64,000 nt of DNA, taken from NCBI GenBank assembly GCA_020746995.1, contig JAGPXD010000002.1, forward strand, positions 372,001-436,000, written 5' to 3'. The DNA comes from Plectosphaerella cucumerina. Lineage: Eukaryota > Ascomycota > Sordariomycetes > Glomerellales > Plectosphaerellaceae. The translations under genes and the position numbers were made by a program. Under the pieces are notes generated by a model, which saw only the letters and a program-made list of their open reading frames with translations, was not told where the DNA came from and made no database searches. Position 1 is the stretch's first letter. The number at the start of each line of letters is the position of its first letter. Below are positions 40,152 to 52,127 of the stretch, one piece after another.

Positions 40152-42527
40152 TTACAGGTCCCTCATGCTCCATGAGGGCTTGAGTGTCTGTTCGAGCTTG
40201 GCGGTGGTGAAGACGGTGTCCTCCGGCAGGCGGCTGACACGGCCGGCACCGCTGCGGATGGCATGCGCCTGGGCGGCCGAGATGCCGCTCCTGTTGCTGC
40301 GGATGCTGCCGGCGTCGCTCATGTTGTCGTCGCCGTTGCCGAACCTACGGGGAGGGGCAAAGTCGAGTCCAGTGAACGTGCTCGACTTCCTCAGCAGATG
40401 CCTGGGTATGAAAGTTAGTTATTGCACAGAGAATCAAAGCAGGATGAGAGCCAGGTAAAACTTACGGGCTGGGAATGGCACCCATCTCATCGTAGCTGCT
40501 GATGAGAGGGGACGCGACAGGCACCTTGGGCTTGTAAGGACGCCTCTCGCCCACGGGGCTCTGCGAACGGCCCCTGTTGCGGTCTTCGTACGAGTCCGGA
40601 GGGGCAAAGTCGATTGCGCCGAAGATGGCTATCGAGTCATCCTTGAGCTTGGATGGCGTCGGGAGTGTCGTGAGGGCAGGAGGCGGGGGCCCGCGGGGCT
40701 TGGGCTGTCTCGCGGACCGGTTGGAGACGGAGGATCCTGGCCGGGGGTGGCCCCAGTTGCTGGACATGGCGCTGCCGGTGCGAGGAGGAGGAGGACGCCT
40801 GCCACCGGGCATGCTCATGCCGCCCATAGACCCGTTCCTGGGCCTGTTTTGAGGCGGGAACCTCTGACGGGATTGACCGGGAGGGGGCGTCATAGCGCGG
40901 CGAGTGACGGGTTGCGCGTACGGCATGACGAAAGCGTTCGACTTGGGGTCATAGTAGGCGCCCTCGTTGTGGTTGCCGTTGTGGTTGTTGTTGCCCGCAT
41001 AGCCGGGATCATAGTCCTCGTAGTACGGAACGCCGCCGCCCTGGGGAGGGCCGCGCTGCTGCTGGTCAGGCCTGACCGAATCATCAAAGTATTCCTTGTA
41101 GAAAGAGCGGATGCGGTTGGCCCTCTCCTCGGGGTCTTCGAACTCCATGAACTCGTCCGGCGGCAGGGGTCGCTGGCCGACGGACAGCCTCTTGTTGTCC
41201 TGCTGGGGGACACCGAGAACCTGCGAGTCCCGGTAGTTACCTTCCATGGAGCGCCTCTGGGCCGGGCGGCCGCGCTCCTCGTATACGTCTTCGTGATACA
41301 TGGCGTCATGTGCATCGTGCGTGTGAGTGTCCTCGGAAATGATGGTGGGAAGGGGCGAGTTCTGCGTTTGAGGAGGCGGCCTCGGGCTGGAGGGAAGGCC
41401 GAGGGTCGGAACGGACTGGGCCTTGGCATTGGAGGGCGGCTCCTGGAAGTGCATGTCGTCAAGTCCGAGACCGACGCCCAGCTCGGGGAGAGCGAGGGAC
41501 TCATGCCTCACATCCGTCGTCTGTGCCTGGCCGGGAAGAGAGCGGTCGGACACAGCCATGCCCGGCTCACCCCAAGAAGACCTAGCCGTGCCCTGGGCAG
41601 GCGCGTTCTGGTCCCTGCTGGTAACGTCGTCCCTGTCGAGCTCGTTGTAGTTGGCCTGGGGGAACTGAACGGTGCCAATCTCGGGGACGATGGCGCGCGG
41701 GCTGACGGGCGATGCCATGTCCATGTCGCTCCGTGGCGTCATTGAGCCGGACCTGGGCGTTCCAAAGGGATCGGCAACGGGGGGCGGGGGCATCGGAAGG
41801 TGCTCAATGGGTGACGGAGGGTTGTGGCGGTGGGAGAGGGAGTTACCGCGGGGCGGGAGATCCCGGCTGGTAGCGGTGTCGCGGCGTTCGGTGGACTTTG
41901 TGTAGACGGAGGATCCGCCCATGGTCTCCTTGTCGTGGCGGAAAGAGCGAATGGAGCCGACTTCGCTGCCGTAGTGTTGAATGGGGCGGTAGGGATCCTC
42001 GTTTCCGTTGATGTTGCGGGCCAGGGAGTGGAGGGACTCCTTGGAGCCTTGCAGGGCGGGTGGCAGAAGGTAGGGGCTCTGGAGGTTCATGTCCATGGAC
42101 ACCTGAGCACGGTGTCGGGGGTCAATGTTCAACATCTTCTCGCGGAACATGCTCTTCCGCTTGGCGCCGCCACCATTGCCGTCAAGGCCGAAGTCGAGAT
42201 CTTGGTTGGGGTCGGCAGCCTCTTCTCTCGCCCGCCTCTTCATGCCTTTGCGGTGGAAGTAGTAAACAAGGGCCACGGCCACAACCAGGGGCACACTTTA
42301 GAGAGTTTTGTCAGCTTGGGGCACGCACGCCTGATTCTCTGAGGTTAGACCTACATTACTCCGACGACAATCGGTATGACGTTTGAGTTGCCGACGGGCT
42401 TCTCGCACAGGTTGGCGCTCTTGGTGCCATCTTCACAGCCCTTGTCGTCTCTCGCGCTCAGCAGGCTGCGGATGCTGAAGGCGGAGCCCAGGCTCGGGGC
42501 CTCTGGGCCGGAGGTTGCAGGAGCCAT
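40152..42527 (-). CDS. SKG6-like single-pass membrane protein with long disordered cytoplasmic tail
   Basis: Three exons on the minus strand (42527-42355, 42295-40466, 40401-40152) are joined by introns with GTAGGT/AAAG and GTAAGT/CCCAG and encode 750 residues. The short N-terminus carries two Cys residues (~31 and ~41) before one TM helix at ~50-71 (VIPIVVGVIVPLVVAVALVY), rebuilt across intron 1. A basic stop-transfer HRKGMKRRAREE and the motif DPNQDLDFGL follow. The remaining ~660 residues are Pro/Ser/Gln/Arg-rich and look disordered. A DFAPP motif occurs twice near the end (AIDFAPPDSY and GLDFAPPRRF). The TM plus DLDFG context recalls the SKG6/Tos2 type of fungal membrane proteins linked to polarity and wall integrity in yeast; that is tentative. 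There is no cleavable signal peptide, so topology is presumably N-outside by signal anchor. Confidence 0.75.
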
Positions 42528-45107
42528 GGCGCCGGATTTCGCGTGTCGATAGGCAAAGGGCCGGCGTGTTTACTGTTGCGTAGGGGTGGTGTCTGCTCGT
42601 CGACGGCGGAGCAGCCCTTGATGTCTTGGCCGGCAATTAATGGTGATTATGTTCGAAAGAGATGCGGAACGACCTCGAAATCGGATGAAGCGAGTGGATC
42701 GGGTGTGTATAATAGCGGTAAATGATTCGAAAATGCGCTGGTCGTTGTCGAAACGAGTCGCAACGTGGTCGTCGAGGAAGAGAGGTCGTGGGAGGAACAA
42801 CGCCTTGGGTCTAACGGGTGGGTGTAAGGAGTGACGTCCGCGGAATCAAGTGATTCGAAGCGGCAGAGAATGAACGACTCGTCGGTGAGATCGCGATGAT
42901 CGCAGCCAGACAGCTGTTAAAAGAATGACGGGCCCGTAGGCAAGGCTGTTGTGGGTGAAGGAGAGGGAGGGAGGGAGGAAGGGGGGAGGAGGAGGTCGAC
43001 AGCCGGGAGCCTCGAGAGGAACTGACGATGAACAGAAAGGAGGAAAAGAGGAGGAGAGGACGGGAGAGTCCAGTCTGAGTCGAGCGTCGATCAAAGGCTG
43101 GCCAATCCACCCCCCGTTCGCCCAGGCCTGTGCAGGAGGAGAGGACCGGGAGGAGGGGATAGGATAGGACATGCAGTGCCAGTGGTCCAGTGGAGGAGGG
43201 TGGACCGTGGAGGGCCTCGCCGAAGAGGAGGACGGGATGGGTGAAGGAGGAGTCGAGTCGAGCCGAGCGGACAGCCCTGGCGCAACGGTGCACGGCGCGC
43301 GGTGTCCGCTGCCACACCCCCTGGGAACCCTGAAGAAACAGGCGGCAGAGAGACGGGCGGTCAGTCTCATCGTCCAGGCCAACCGTGCGTGCTTGCCAGT
43401 GCTTGCTTGCCCTCCCAGGCCAGGGCCCAGGGGGGGTCCCGGTGCCCCCCTTTGCAGCACGACCCCTGGGTTGGCCAGCCCGGGCCAGGGCAGTGGAACT
43501 GGTCGAATGAAGGATTAATTTCAGCAAATGAGCTGGGGGGAGCTTCGCGCCTTTTCCAGCCCCACCTTCCCCTGCACAAGTCAGGCACCCTCGCACGCTG
43601 ACAGGCTGGGACCATCCGCGCTAACGCAGGCACAAGCAGCAGGCGGGCAGGAGTGATGCTGGAGGAAGGACCTGCTGCTCATTGCCAGTGGGCGGCGCCT
43701 TGGACTGGGATGGAAGGAACTGACTCTGGCATCCTGTTGATTGTGCCTTCCATCTCCACGCCACGACAGGGGGAAGGGGGCGAGGCCCTTCAGCGGACGG
43801 CCACGGTGCGACTGGCGATGTGAGAGGGGGCTTTGGGGGCGCAGACGCTGGCAACGGGGACTGTGGAATGTCCCACCGGCGACGCATGAACATGCCATCC
43901 CAACCCGTTGCCGCACTGTCTGCCTGTCATCCCCGTTTCCTCCTCTCTGCGACCCCCGTCCGTCCCATCTCGCCCTCTCTTCTTTGCTTCTCCTCCACTG
44001 TTCCGGAGAAATGCCAGGTTGAGAAGAGACGGAAACGAAAGCCGGGTCCTGTTCGCTGCTCGCTGCTCGCTGCTCGCTGCTCAGTGCCCGCCGACAGGGA
44101 GCCGCCAAGATGTCCCGGTCCATCCCCGGGGGTTTCAACATCCCTTGCCCCTGACCGGACGGCCGCTGGCATCATTGTTCGGTGGGTGCGACAGCGATGC
44201 ACAAAACCACGCGTCCGATGCCGTGCGACGGGACTCGATGATCGGCACGGCGGTTGCCCTGCTCGAACTTTTCCCATATATTGCTGCGCTGACGGCAGCA
44301 CGGGGATAGACACCGTTTTGAGACACCCGTGGGTGTTGTTCAGACTCAGCCAGCTGTCCCCTTTTTCCCGCAACCATGGCATCAGCGGCGCCTCGGTGCT
44401 TTGTCAGTTCGTGGCATGCCCGACCTGGGTTCTCTCTCATCCATCTCATCTCAGGCTTGCTTGCCCTGTCTTCAGCTGCCCCGTGTGGCCCCCAAGCTAC
44501 CCGCCGCGCGCTGGTGCTATTCCACTTCAATCATTAACCTGGTCCTCCGTGCACCGCATATGCAGTTCATGTTCAAGGCACGGGAACAAGAACCTTCAAA
44601 CCGACACAACAAACTTCGGGACGGGACGCGAGATTTCCTCGCTTTCGGTCGTCTTTCGATCAGGGGTCTGGCCTGCTATCGGTGGAGGATCGCAAGTCGT
44701 TAGCTGCCAGCGAAGATCGCGCCCGCGGTCGCGTGATTGGCGATTGGCCGCCCGCCTCCTTTTCCCAATCGCGAGCATTGCCGCCAATCAAGCTTACCAT
44801 CGCCCGCGACTAGCGACCCGACCAGCGCTACCTGCACGACCTCAAAAAGTATCAAGCTTCCAGTGCTTGTGCAACCCTCCCTCGACTCGCAGCACGGCTG
44901 CCCCAACAACGGACCCTCATTCGCCGCTACACTCTCGATTTCGCGGCTCTCCTTCCCCGGTGGAGCCTTCAACCTCTAAAAGTCCCCAGCTTCCAGCTTC
45001 CGTGCGTGTCACTGAGGAGAAAAATGCGCAGGGCCAGGGCCTGGGCCGGGCCCTCCTCCCCCTTGGCCTTTGCTTGGAGGCGCAAGATGACTTTCATTTC
45101 GTTTATT
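42528..45107. other. Long intergenic region upstream of the SKG6-like gene
   Basis: These 2.58 kb hold the promoter and leader of the SKG6-like gene and the 3' flank of the DHX35 gene. A short tandem GCTGCTC repeat occurs near 44057-44083. Several long open frames (for example 43820-45208 plus) are low-complexity and unconserved in appearance. I see no RNA gene. Confidence 0.5.
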
Positions 45108-47240
45108 CTACCGGCCGTCCGGTTTCCACCCCTGCCCATCTGCCGGTGCCGCGACCTTGTAAAACTCCGGGGCCGCCTCCAGCAGCCACGCCTTTTCGAT
45201 CTTGGTGACGTCGCGGATGAACGTCTTGCTCCCCGTCTCGAGGATCTCGTGGAAGATGACCCAGTCCGCCTTGCGCGTGAACATGAGAGAGCTGGGGTGC
45301 GCGTGGAGCACGACGTCCCCGCCGACGTTCAGGAACGTCCCGTCGGGCTGCATCCTGGCCGCGTGCGCAAAGTAGCCGCCCGTCAAGCATCGTCGGATGC
45401 TCTCAGCCTTGCTTGCTGGGTCTTGCCGTGCCTGTGACTGCTGACGATGTTGCTGCTGCTGCTGTCGACCCTGCGCCAGACTCTCGTCCACCGTGATGCC
45501 GAATCGCTCGAGGCTGCGTTTCAGCTGCGCGCGGATGCTCACAGCCTGTGTCATCGTCTTGAAGTTGAGGTTGTGGTCGTGGCAGAACCGGCTCTCCTTC
45601 TTGCCCTTCGTCACGAACGCCTGGTACACGTTGAGCAGGGTCAGATGGTCTCCCTCATCGGCCGCGAACTTGCGACGAGACATCTCCATCTCCTTCCGGC
45701 CGCCGTCGCCCTCGAACCACACCCCGCCCGCCACGCTCGTCATGGCAGCGATTGTCAGTATCTCGCTGAGGCATCCGAACGACTCGGCACTCAGAAGTGT
45801 CTTGCCCATCATCGGCTCCAAGGCCAGCTCCGCCATCCTCAGACCGAGTGGTCTGGTCAGCTTGGCGTACTCATCCAGCGCGCCGAGCGAGTAGAGAAGC
45901 TCCAGCGCCTTGGCCATCAGCTCTGACGGCGGTGGGCTGAGGAACGGGAACCGCACGACATTATCGATGCCTAAAGCCTTGAGTTGCAGGATAAACGGCG
46001 CCAAGTTCGTCCTCTGGATCTCCGGAACGTTGACATCCGCGAGACCGGCATACGCCTCTTCTGGATACAGGCGGAAACATTTGCCCGGTTTCGTCCGGCC
46101 CGCCCGGCCTGCCCGTTGAGAGGCCGATGCCTTTGAGATGGGCATGGTCATGAGAGAGTCGATGCCAGTCTTGGCGTCAAAGGCGCGTAATTTGACGAAA
46201 CCACAGTCCACGACGAATACGATGCCGTCGATGGTGACCGACGCCTCGGCAATGTTGGTGGAGAAGACGACCTTGCGCGTACCTTCTGGCGGCTTGTCGA
46301 AGACATACATCTGCTGTTCCGTCGACAGACCAGCGTAGAGTGGCATCGGCTGCAGCTTCTCCTTCTGTGGGGGCATGTCGAGCAACCGGTTTGCGACAGC
46401 CTGGACTGCCTTGTCAATCTCCTCCCGGCCCGTCAGGAAGACCAGAATATCCCCCGGCCCCTCCATCGTGTAGATATCGAACACCGTATCAATGGCGGTC
46501 TCCAGGTAGTCGTCGGCGGGGTTGAGCAGGTACTGGACTTCGATGGGATACGTTCTGCCCTCCAGTGTGACGATGGCCGCCTGCTTCTTCGCTTCCTCTG
46601 CGGGAGCTTGGGGGTTGGCGTCCAGACTCGTAGTGAAGAATTTCAAAAACTCCTCTGCCTGGAGTGTCGCACTGCTGATGATGATCCGCAGCTCCGGTCG
46701 CCGCTTCATAATCTTCCTCAATAGGCCCAACAGGATGTCTGTGCTGATGGATCTCTCGTGGGCCTCGTCAACCATGATGACTGAGTATTTCGAGAGAAGG
46801 GGGTCCATCAAGGCTTCTCTGATGAGAAGTCCGTCGGTGAGAAACTTGATCCGCGTGGCTGGCGAGGACACATCATCGAAGCGAATGGTGTATCCCACTT
46901 CCTTTCCGATCTCACATCCAACCTCCTCCGCCACACGGATGGCCACCGTCGTTGCGGCAACACGTCGAGGCTATGTGGTGTCAGCTTGATATCAAGTATG
47001 CGGACAGTACATGCGCACCTGGGTCACTCCGATGACCTTGCCATCTTCAGCCCATCCAGCTGCCTCGAGAAACTGGGGAATCTGTGTTGTTTTTCCGGAG
47101 CCCGTCTGGCCCACAACAATGGTTACAGGTGTCGTCTCAATGAGGTAGAGAAGTGATTCTCGATGTTTCGCAATGGGAAGCAGGGCGGCTGGCTTGTGAA
47201 GTGCCGGAATAAATGATGAGTTGAGGTCAAAGTCGGCCAT
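45108..47240 (-). CDS. dhx35: DEAH-box RNA helicase DHX35-like
   Basis: Exon 1 (47240-47019) and exon 2 (46970-45108) are joined across a 48-nt intron (GTGCGC donor, CTGAC branch, CATAG acceptor) at VIGVTQ-PRRVAATT, giving 694 residues. The motor motifs are complete: GQTGSGKTTQ (44-53), DEAH (142-145), SAT (174-176), the TNIAEASVTIDG segment and QRAGRAGR. A winged-helix/ratchet and OB-fold C-terminus follow, with the typical LNVYQAF...FC and TGGYFAHAAR sequences. Compactness and the N-terminus (MADFDLNSSF, LPIAKHRESLL) fit DHX35, a helicase linked to spliceosome activity in other eukaryotes, rather than Prp2/16/22/43. A short Gln-rich insert (~QGRQQQQQHRQQ) interrupts the C-terminal part. Enzyme class is certain; the subfamily is a strong inference. 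Confidence 0.93.
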
Positions 47241-47862
47241 TTTGTTTATGAATAATGTTTCCGATAATCAGACGGGATGGCGGTGGCAGTGTGACGCGGG
47301 AAGAAATTCCCACCACAGATTCAAAATGAAACGCCCTCTTTCACGGCATGATAAGTGCTAGTGAGCTCCAGCCGTTAATTCTCGTCCGGGGGTCACAACT
47401 CTCAAAACTGTCGGAGGTGAGCATGTAGGTAGGTTGCCTGGTAGCTCGATGCCTAAAGCTTGGGCCCAGATGTTTGCAGCTGGCATCCCATTCCTTCCAT
47501 GTCCCTGTGGCTGAGACGAGGCGAGAATGACGAAACCACGACACTATTGGCCTGTCACCCCTCAAAGTCCGGCGGGGTGACGCCACCTCACTTGGATGGA
47601 GGGCTCGGCGGCCTCGCATGAACGTGGCTCGCCCGCTCCTTGAGCTCTCCAGGTTCCCGTCAAATGACCTGCGGCGTCATCAGCTTCGCGGCCCACCTCT
47701 CGCATCAAGCACCCAGCCAACCTGACCCCTCTTACATAGCAGACGAAACCCTGAAGGACGGCTGTGCGCATAAAGCACTCCCAACGACGCTCGTCTGGCC
47801 CGATAAGAAAACGGCTCAATCCTCTCCTCCACGTAAAACCACAACAACTGGACAAGGCAATC
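47241..47862. other. Divergent promoter between dhx35 and the Cue5-like gene
   Basis: This 622-bp region drives two head-to-head genes. No open frame of note and no RNA is recognised. Confidence 0.6.
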
Positions 47863-49376
47863 ATGGCTACAGCTCCAGAGAAGACCACCGTAAGTCGGCA
47901 CATGCTCGGAAGGGCCACTTCTCCCATGCGGGTTTGATGAGGGCCAGGCAGCCGATCTAACATGGGTTTCGCGCCGCCTAGGACAAACCTACCCCTTCCT
48001 CCCCCAGCGGCGCCGAGTCCCCAACCACTGCCCGACCTCTCGAGATGGACGACGACGACGTTCAGGACACCGGTGTCATCGGCGGCGATGATTCCACCAG
48101 CAAGAACACGACTACAACGGCGCCCGCGGCTGCCACGGTGACCGACGAGACCGCTCCCGCCAAGCCTCCCCGCCCCCTGACCGAAGCGCAGAAGAACGAG
48201 GCCATCTTGAAGGAGGCCTTCCCCACGGTTGATGCCGGGGTCATCAGGGCGGTTCTGAAAGCTAGCGCGGGCCGCATCGACCCGGCGTTTAACGCCCTGC
48301 TCGGTGAGTACATCCCATCCAATACAGGGGAGCAAGCAGACGGAGGAGCGCTGTGCGTGCGTGCCGTGTGTAGCTGACACCAGACACCAGAAATGACCGA
48401 TCCCGATGCCGCGAAGAACGAGCCCGAGGAAGAGGCGCCGCCGCCTAGGCCCCCCCGACCCTCCGCACCTGCGCAGATCTCGCAGCTCGAGGCCGACGAG
48501 CTGTACGCGCGCCAGCTGGCGGAACACTGGGAGAACGTGGGCGCCTACGAGCAGCGGACCTCCAACCGCGGACAGGGCAGTACGCGGTCTCGCCAGCAGG
48601 GAGAGCAGGACAAGGAACACAACTTCTTCGAGGACGACCTGCCAGTTATCCAAGAGAAACTGAAGCAGGGCTTCGTGGAGACGCAGGGCAGGGTCAACTC
48701 GTGGATCACGACGATGAAGAAGCGCTTCGACGAGGAGTTTGCGGAGACGGAGGACGACCAGGTCCGGACGCGGCCGACGCAGGGACACGAACAATTCCCT
48801 GGCCCCCGTCCTGGCCAGGCGAGTCGACGGAGCGGCGACTACGAGCGCTACGACGCAGACCCCCAGGTGTTGAGCGACGACTTCGCCGGCATGAGGTTCA
48901 ACCCCGATGGCAGTAAGTTCCCGCCTCGAAGCAGCTCGATGCGGCAGACCACTGACGCCGCACCAGCCCCGGTGCGCGAGAGGGGCGTCAGCAGCCCAGA
49001 CATGTTCCGGCCGCCGCCCCCGTCCAAGTCGCCGCGGTCCGCCGATGGCAGGAAGGTTGCATTCCGTGACAGCACCGAGCAGATCGATGTGTATGGAGCG
49101 TCGCCCAAGCTGGGGCCCGAGGACAGCGCCTCCAAGACAAAGTCGAGCAAGTGGCAGCCGTTGTCGAGCGTGGACCCCAACCCCATCAGCGACAACGACC
49201 CCTTCAGCCTCGGCGATAGCGAAGACGAGCGGGAGACCAAGGACAAGACGGGCTCCAAGGAGATCAAGCTGGACGACAACGAACGCCTGAAGCAGGCGGC
49301 CGCCGAGGCCATGGCCGACAGCCTGGTCGACTCGAAGACGAAGCCTGGTGAGGCAGCGGGAGGCAAGAAGGAATGA
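47863..49376 (+). CDS. cue5: CUE-domain ubiquitin-binding protein, Cue5-like autophagy receptor
   Basis: There are three exons: 47863-47889, 47982-48303 and 48391-49376, giving 444 residues. The tiny first exon encodes MATAPEKTT. A CUE domain spans ~78-122 (EAQKNEAILKEAFPTVDAGV, then a helix ending in FNALLEMTDPD), with the FP and di-leucine features that bind ubiquitin. Next come a Pro-rich linker, a conserved ADELYARQLAEHW helix, and an amphipathic helical stretch (QEKLKQGFVETQGRVNSWIT). Near the C-terminus WQPL (371-374) fits an Atg8-interacting motif (W-x-x-L). Yeast Cue5 uses a CUE domain plus a C-terminal AIM to deliver ubiquitinated aggregates to autophagy, and the same architecture is seen here. 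Function is inferred from this match. Confidence 0.86.
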
Positions 49377-50863
49377 AGGGATTGAAGGTCAGAAATGCCA
49401 TGTGGAGGGACGGCGGAGCAGTCGGGCGAGCCCCAAGAGGCGTTGCGAAAGATTGCTTCTTTCCCATTTTTTTCCTGCTCCGGATGTGAGGAGAGTCCAT
49501 TAGCCTGCAGACCGAAAACAAGATACCTCTTGCGCGAAAAACGACGTGGCCTTTGGCGGGCACGAGCGTGGTTGATTTTTTCTTCTTCTTCCCTCTCGCG
49601 CGGGATTGAGGCTCACGAGAGGGAGAGCACGTGCCCAAATCGACGGGCTCTCAGAAGCCATTCACGGATGCGAGTCGTAAGTGGATGCGGAGGGTCGGCC
49701 GTGGATGAATGTGCATATTACGTCGACACTGCAGCGGCCGCGGAGAAGGTCGGCATCTTTCTGTACCCTTCGGACGGCATGGCACGAGTTGAAGCCGCAA
49801 CGAGGAGCCCTGCGCTGTCCCTGCCTTGCATGCATGAGCCTGCAGAGCGAGGCACCTCAGTTGGCCGAGGTGCTTGCGAACTTTGGTATAGTCGGGACTT
49901 TGTCAGGATCTGGTCAGACGACGATGCTCTTTAGACCCGTTGAGGATGCGGGCCTGTGGATAGCCGTAGCTCTGGTTCTGGGTCCAACGTCGACGGGGAG
50001 GGGAATTGGGGGAGAGCTTTCAGCCTCGTGCTTGGCATGTCGAGGACTGCGAGGGGAAAACGTGGTCAGATCCGGGGCGTTCATTGGACAGGGAAGCAGG
50101 TCTTGGCTTGGTAGATCGAGTGGTCCCCGGGCTTGAGGTGCTAGTGACGCTGTCCTGTCCCGCCGACGAGGGCGGGGGTTGGTTGGTTTTACGCCGAGTT
50201 CAGTGAGGACGGGGAACGGGGAGAGGTGCTGAAGAGGGGCAAGTGGGAGATGTCGGAGGCAGTACGTCAAGCTCCGATCTCGCGTCGAAACCTGTGCGCC
50301 TGATATCGGGCTGTTGTTGGGGAGGTCTGTGTCTCTTGTCGTCGTCAGGAAGGAGTTAAGCACCTCAGCACTTGCACAGGCAGGTACTGAGTCATCTTCA
50401 GTGGATGGCAGTTGCCTCCCAGGGCAGGAACGAGCCGATTAGTGTGAGGTGCCCAGGTGGTTAGCGGGCAGTGGACAGCTTCTGCAGGCGCGCCTCTGGT
50501 ACCCCGCATCGACAGCGCTAGCAAGGGTTCATCGGTGCCGCTTTTCACTCTTTTGCTAAAGGCAGGGCAGGGGGACTCCCGTCAATCAATGTTCAGTCGA
50601 CCCGCGACTTGACTTCCGTCTCCGAGTGAGGTGCCCTTCCGCATCCCGTCCGTCCCTCAACCACCGACCACCCCTCCCACCCCCCTGGGCGCCCCGTCCA
50701 CCGCGCGCGACCTGCTTGCCTCTCGGCTCCATCAGCCGGCCCTGCCCGCCAGCCTACGCTACCTACGAGCACGAGTGGTACCTATTTACGCACCACTCGC
50801 TGAACCGAACGAGCTCCCAGACCGAGCGAGACGAGGTCTCTCCCCGGCCTGTCGAACCTCAAA

Positions 50864-50927
50864 GTACCTACCTACCTCTTCGGACATCTCCCTGCCAAGT
50901 GAACGCGTACCTACCTACCGACCTACC
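50864..50927 (+). repeat. ACCT tetranucleotide-rich tract
   Basis: GTACCTACCTACC and related ACCT units recur several times in the NUC-2/Pho81 upstream region. The repeat is imperfect and interrupted. Confidence 0.5.
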
Positions 50928-51835
50928 TTCTTCAGGTACCCAGGTGTAGCCAGAGGTCTTCGTTCTCGGCCAGCCTCTTGACGTCTCTCGTTTCTTCAAG
51001 TTCCGTCACCCCCCCAGGTGACACCTCGTACCTCCCGTCCTCTTGGCCCCCATCGCAGGAATCTAGACCGAGACATTCTCACGACTCGGTGACCGGCGCT
51101 GCCCAACCTCCGTCTTCAAAGCCTCATCGGTCATTCATCCCATCTGGCTGCTCATCGGCAACCTGAGCCGCAGAAACACCACACACACTCAACGTCACAC
51201 AGGGACAACTCACGTAAGTACCTTATTTGGTGTGCTTGCTTGCTTCTTTGCCCTCTGTACGGTGTCTCCTCGATCCTCGATGCTCAAGGCTCCTCATGCC
51301 CCTCCCTCCTCGCATCGTCTCATGGCCGCGTGGGCGCACATGACCATGGTGACCAGCTGCGTTGTTTGACTTGCCAGCGAGACACACGGCACATGTCATC
51401 GATGCCTCACCCCTACCTGTATCCTCCCCTGTTACTCGCCCTCATCAACCTTGACCCCCACCCGTCACCGAGGAACCCAAGGTCGTGTTCCGTCAGTCAC
51501 TCTGCCCTCATCCTCCCGCCCGAGCTTCCGGGCGGGCCACGCCCCCTGGCTCGGGGCCTGAAGACAGGCAGGACGGCATCATGGTGGGACTCGGCTGCAG
51601 CCCCCATCGTCCTGTCGGAGGACACACCTGCTTTCGTCCCTCCGCCTTGCCCAAGACTTGACGTTCAGCTCCCGAGCGCCAGTAAACTCGGCACTCTTTC
51701 TAACCCCTCATTCCTACTCAGGACCGAACCCTGAGCTCTTCCATCCCGCGCCAGCCCGCAGCAAGTACCCGGAGACCCCAAGGCCCGTCTAGACCACGAC
51801 CCCTTCCGTCGAGACTGCTCCGCGGCTCTTTAGCC

Positions 51836-51841
51836 CACGTG
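51836..51841. promoter_or_regulatory. CACGTG (PHO-box-like) upstream of NUC-2/Pho81
   Basis: CACGTG, the core recognised by the phosphate-regulon bHLH factors Pho4 and NUC-1, occurs ~290 bp upstream of the split ATG of the pathway's own regulator. If the leader is long, it may lie within transcribed sequence. Confidence 0.35.
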
Positions 51842-52127
51842 CCTCATCTACGACCCGCCATCTCTGTTCGACTTCCAAGGCATTCGTCGCGTGTCCGACG
51901 TCACCCCGTACACGACCAACTCACATCAAACTTGTCTCTGATACTCACACGCAGGCTGAGCGAGACTCGACTCAAGCCCATCCCACGTCACTCCCCACGG
52001 CATCTGGTCACATATCTCATCCTACCTCTGAACACGGTCTTGTTCACCCAAGACTCTACCACCACCACCGCAAGGGCCCCCCTTCAGCCGTCTCGGAGCC
52101 TACAGTGCTCACAGACGATCACCCGCC

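Larger units (their letters stand above)
49377..52127. other. Long upstream region of the NUC-2/Pho81 gene
   Basis: These 2.75 kb lie between the Cue5-like gene and NUC-2/Pho81. The last ~1.5 kb are pyrimidine-rich and look like a long transcript leader. There is a candidate 5'-UTR splice donor GTAAGT at 51214, an ACCT repeat tract (50864-50927) and CACGTG at 51836-51841. Open frames here are low-complexity; no gene is supported. Confidence 0.5.

Noticed and set aside
40747..41745. 332-codon open frame antisense to the SKG6-like gene
   Set aside because: Composition mirrors the disordered Pro/Ser tail on the other strand; no domain is visible.
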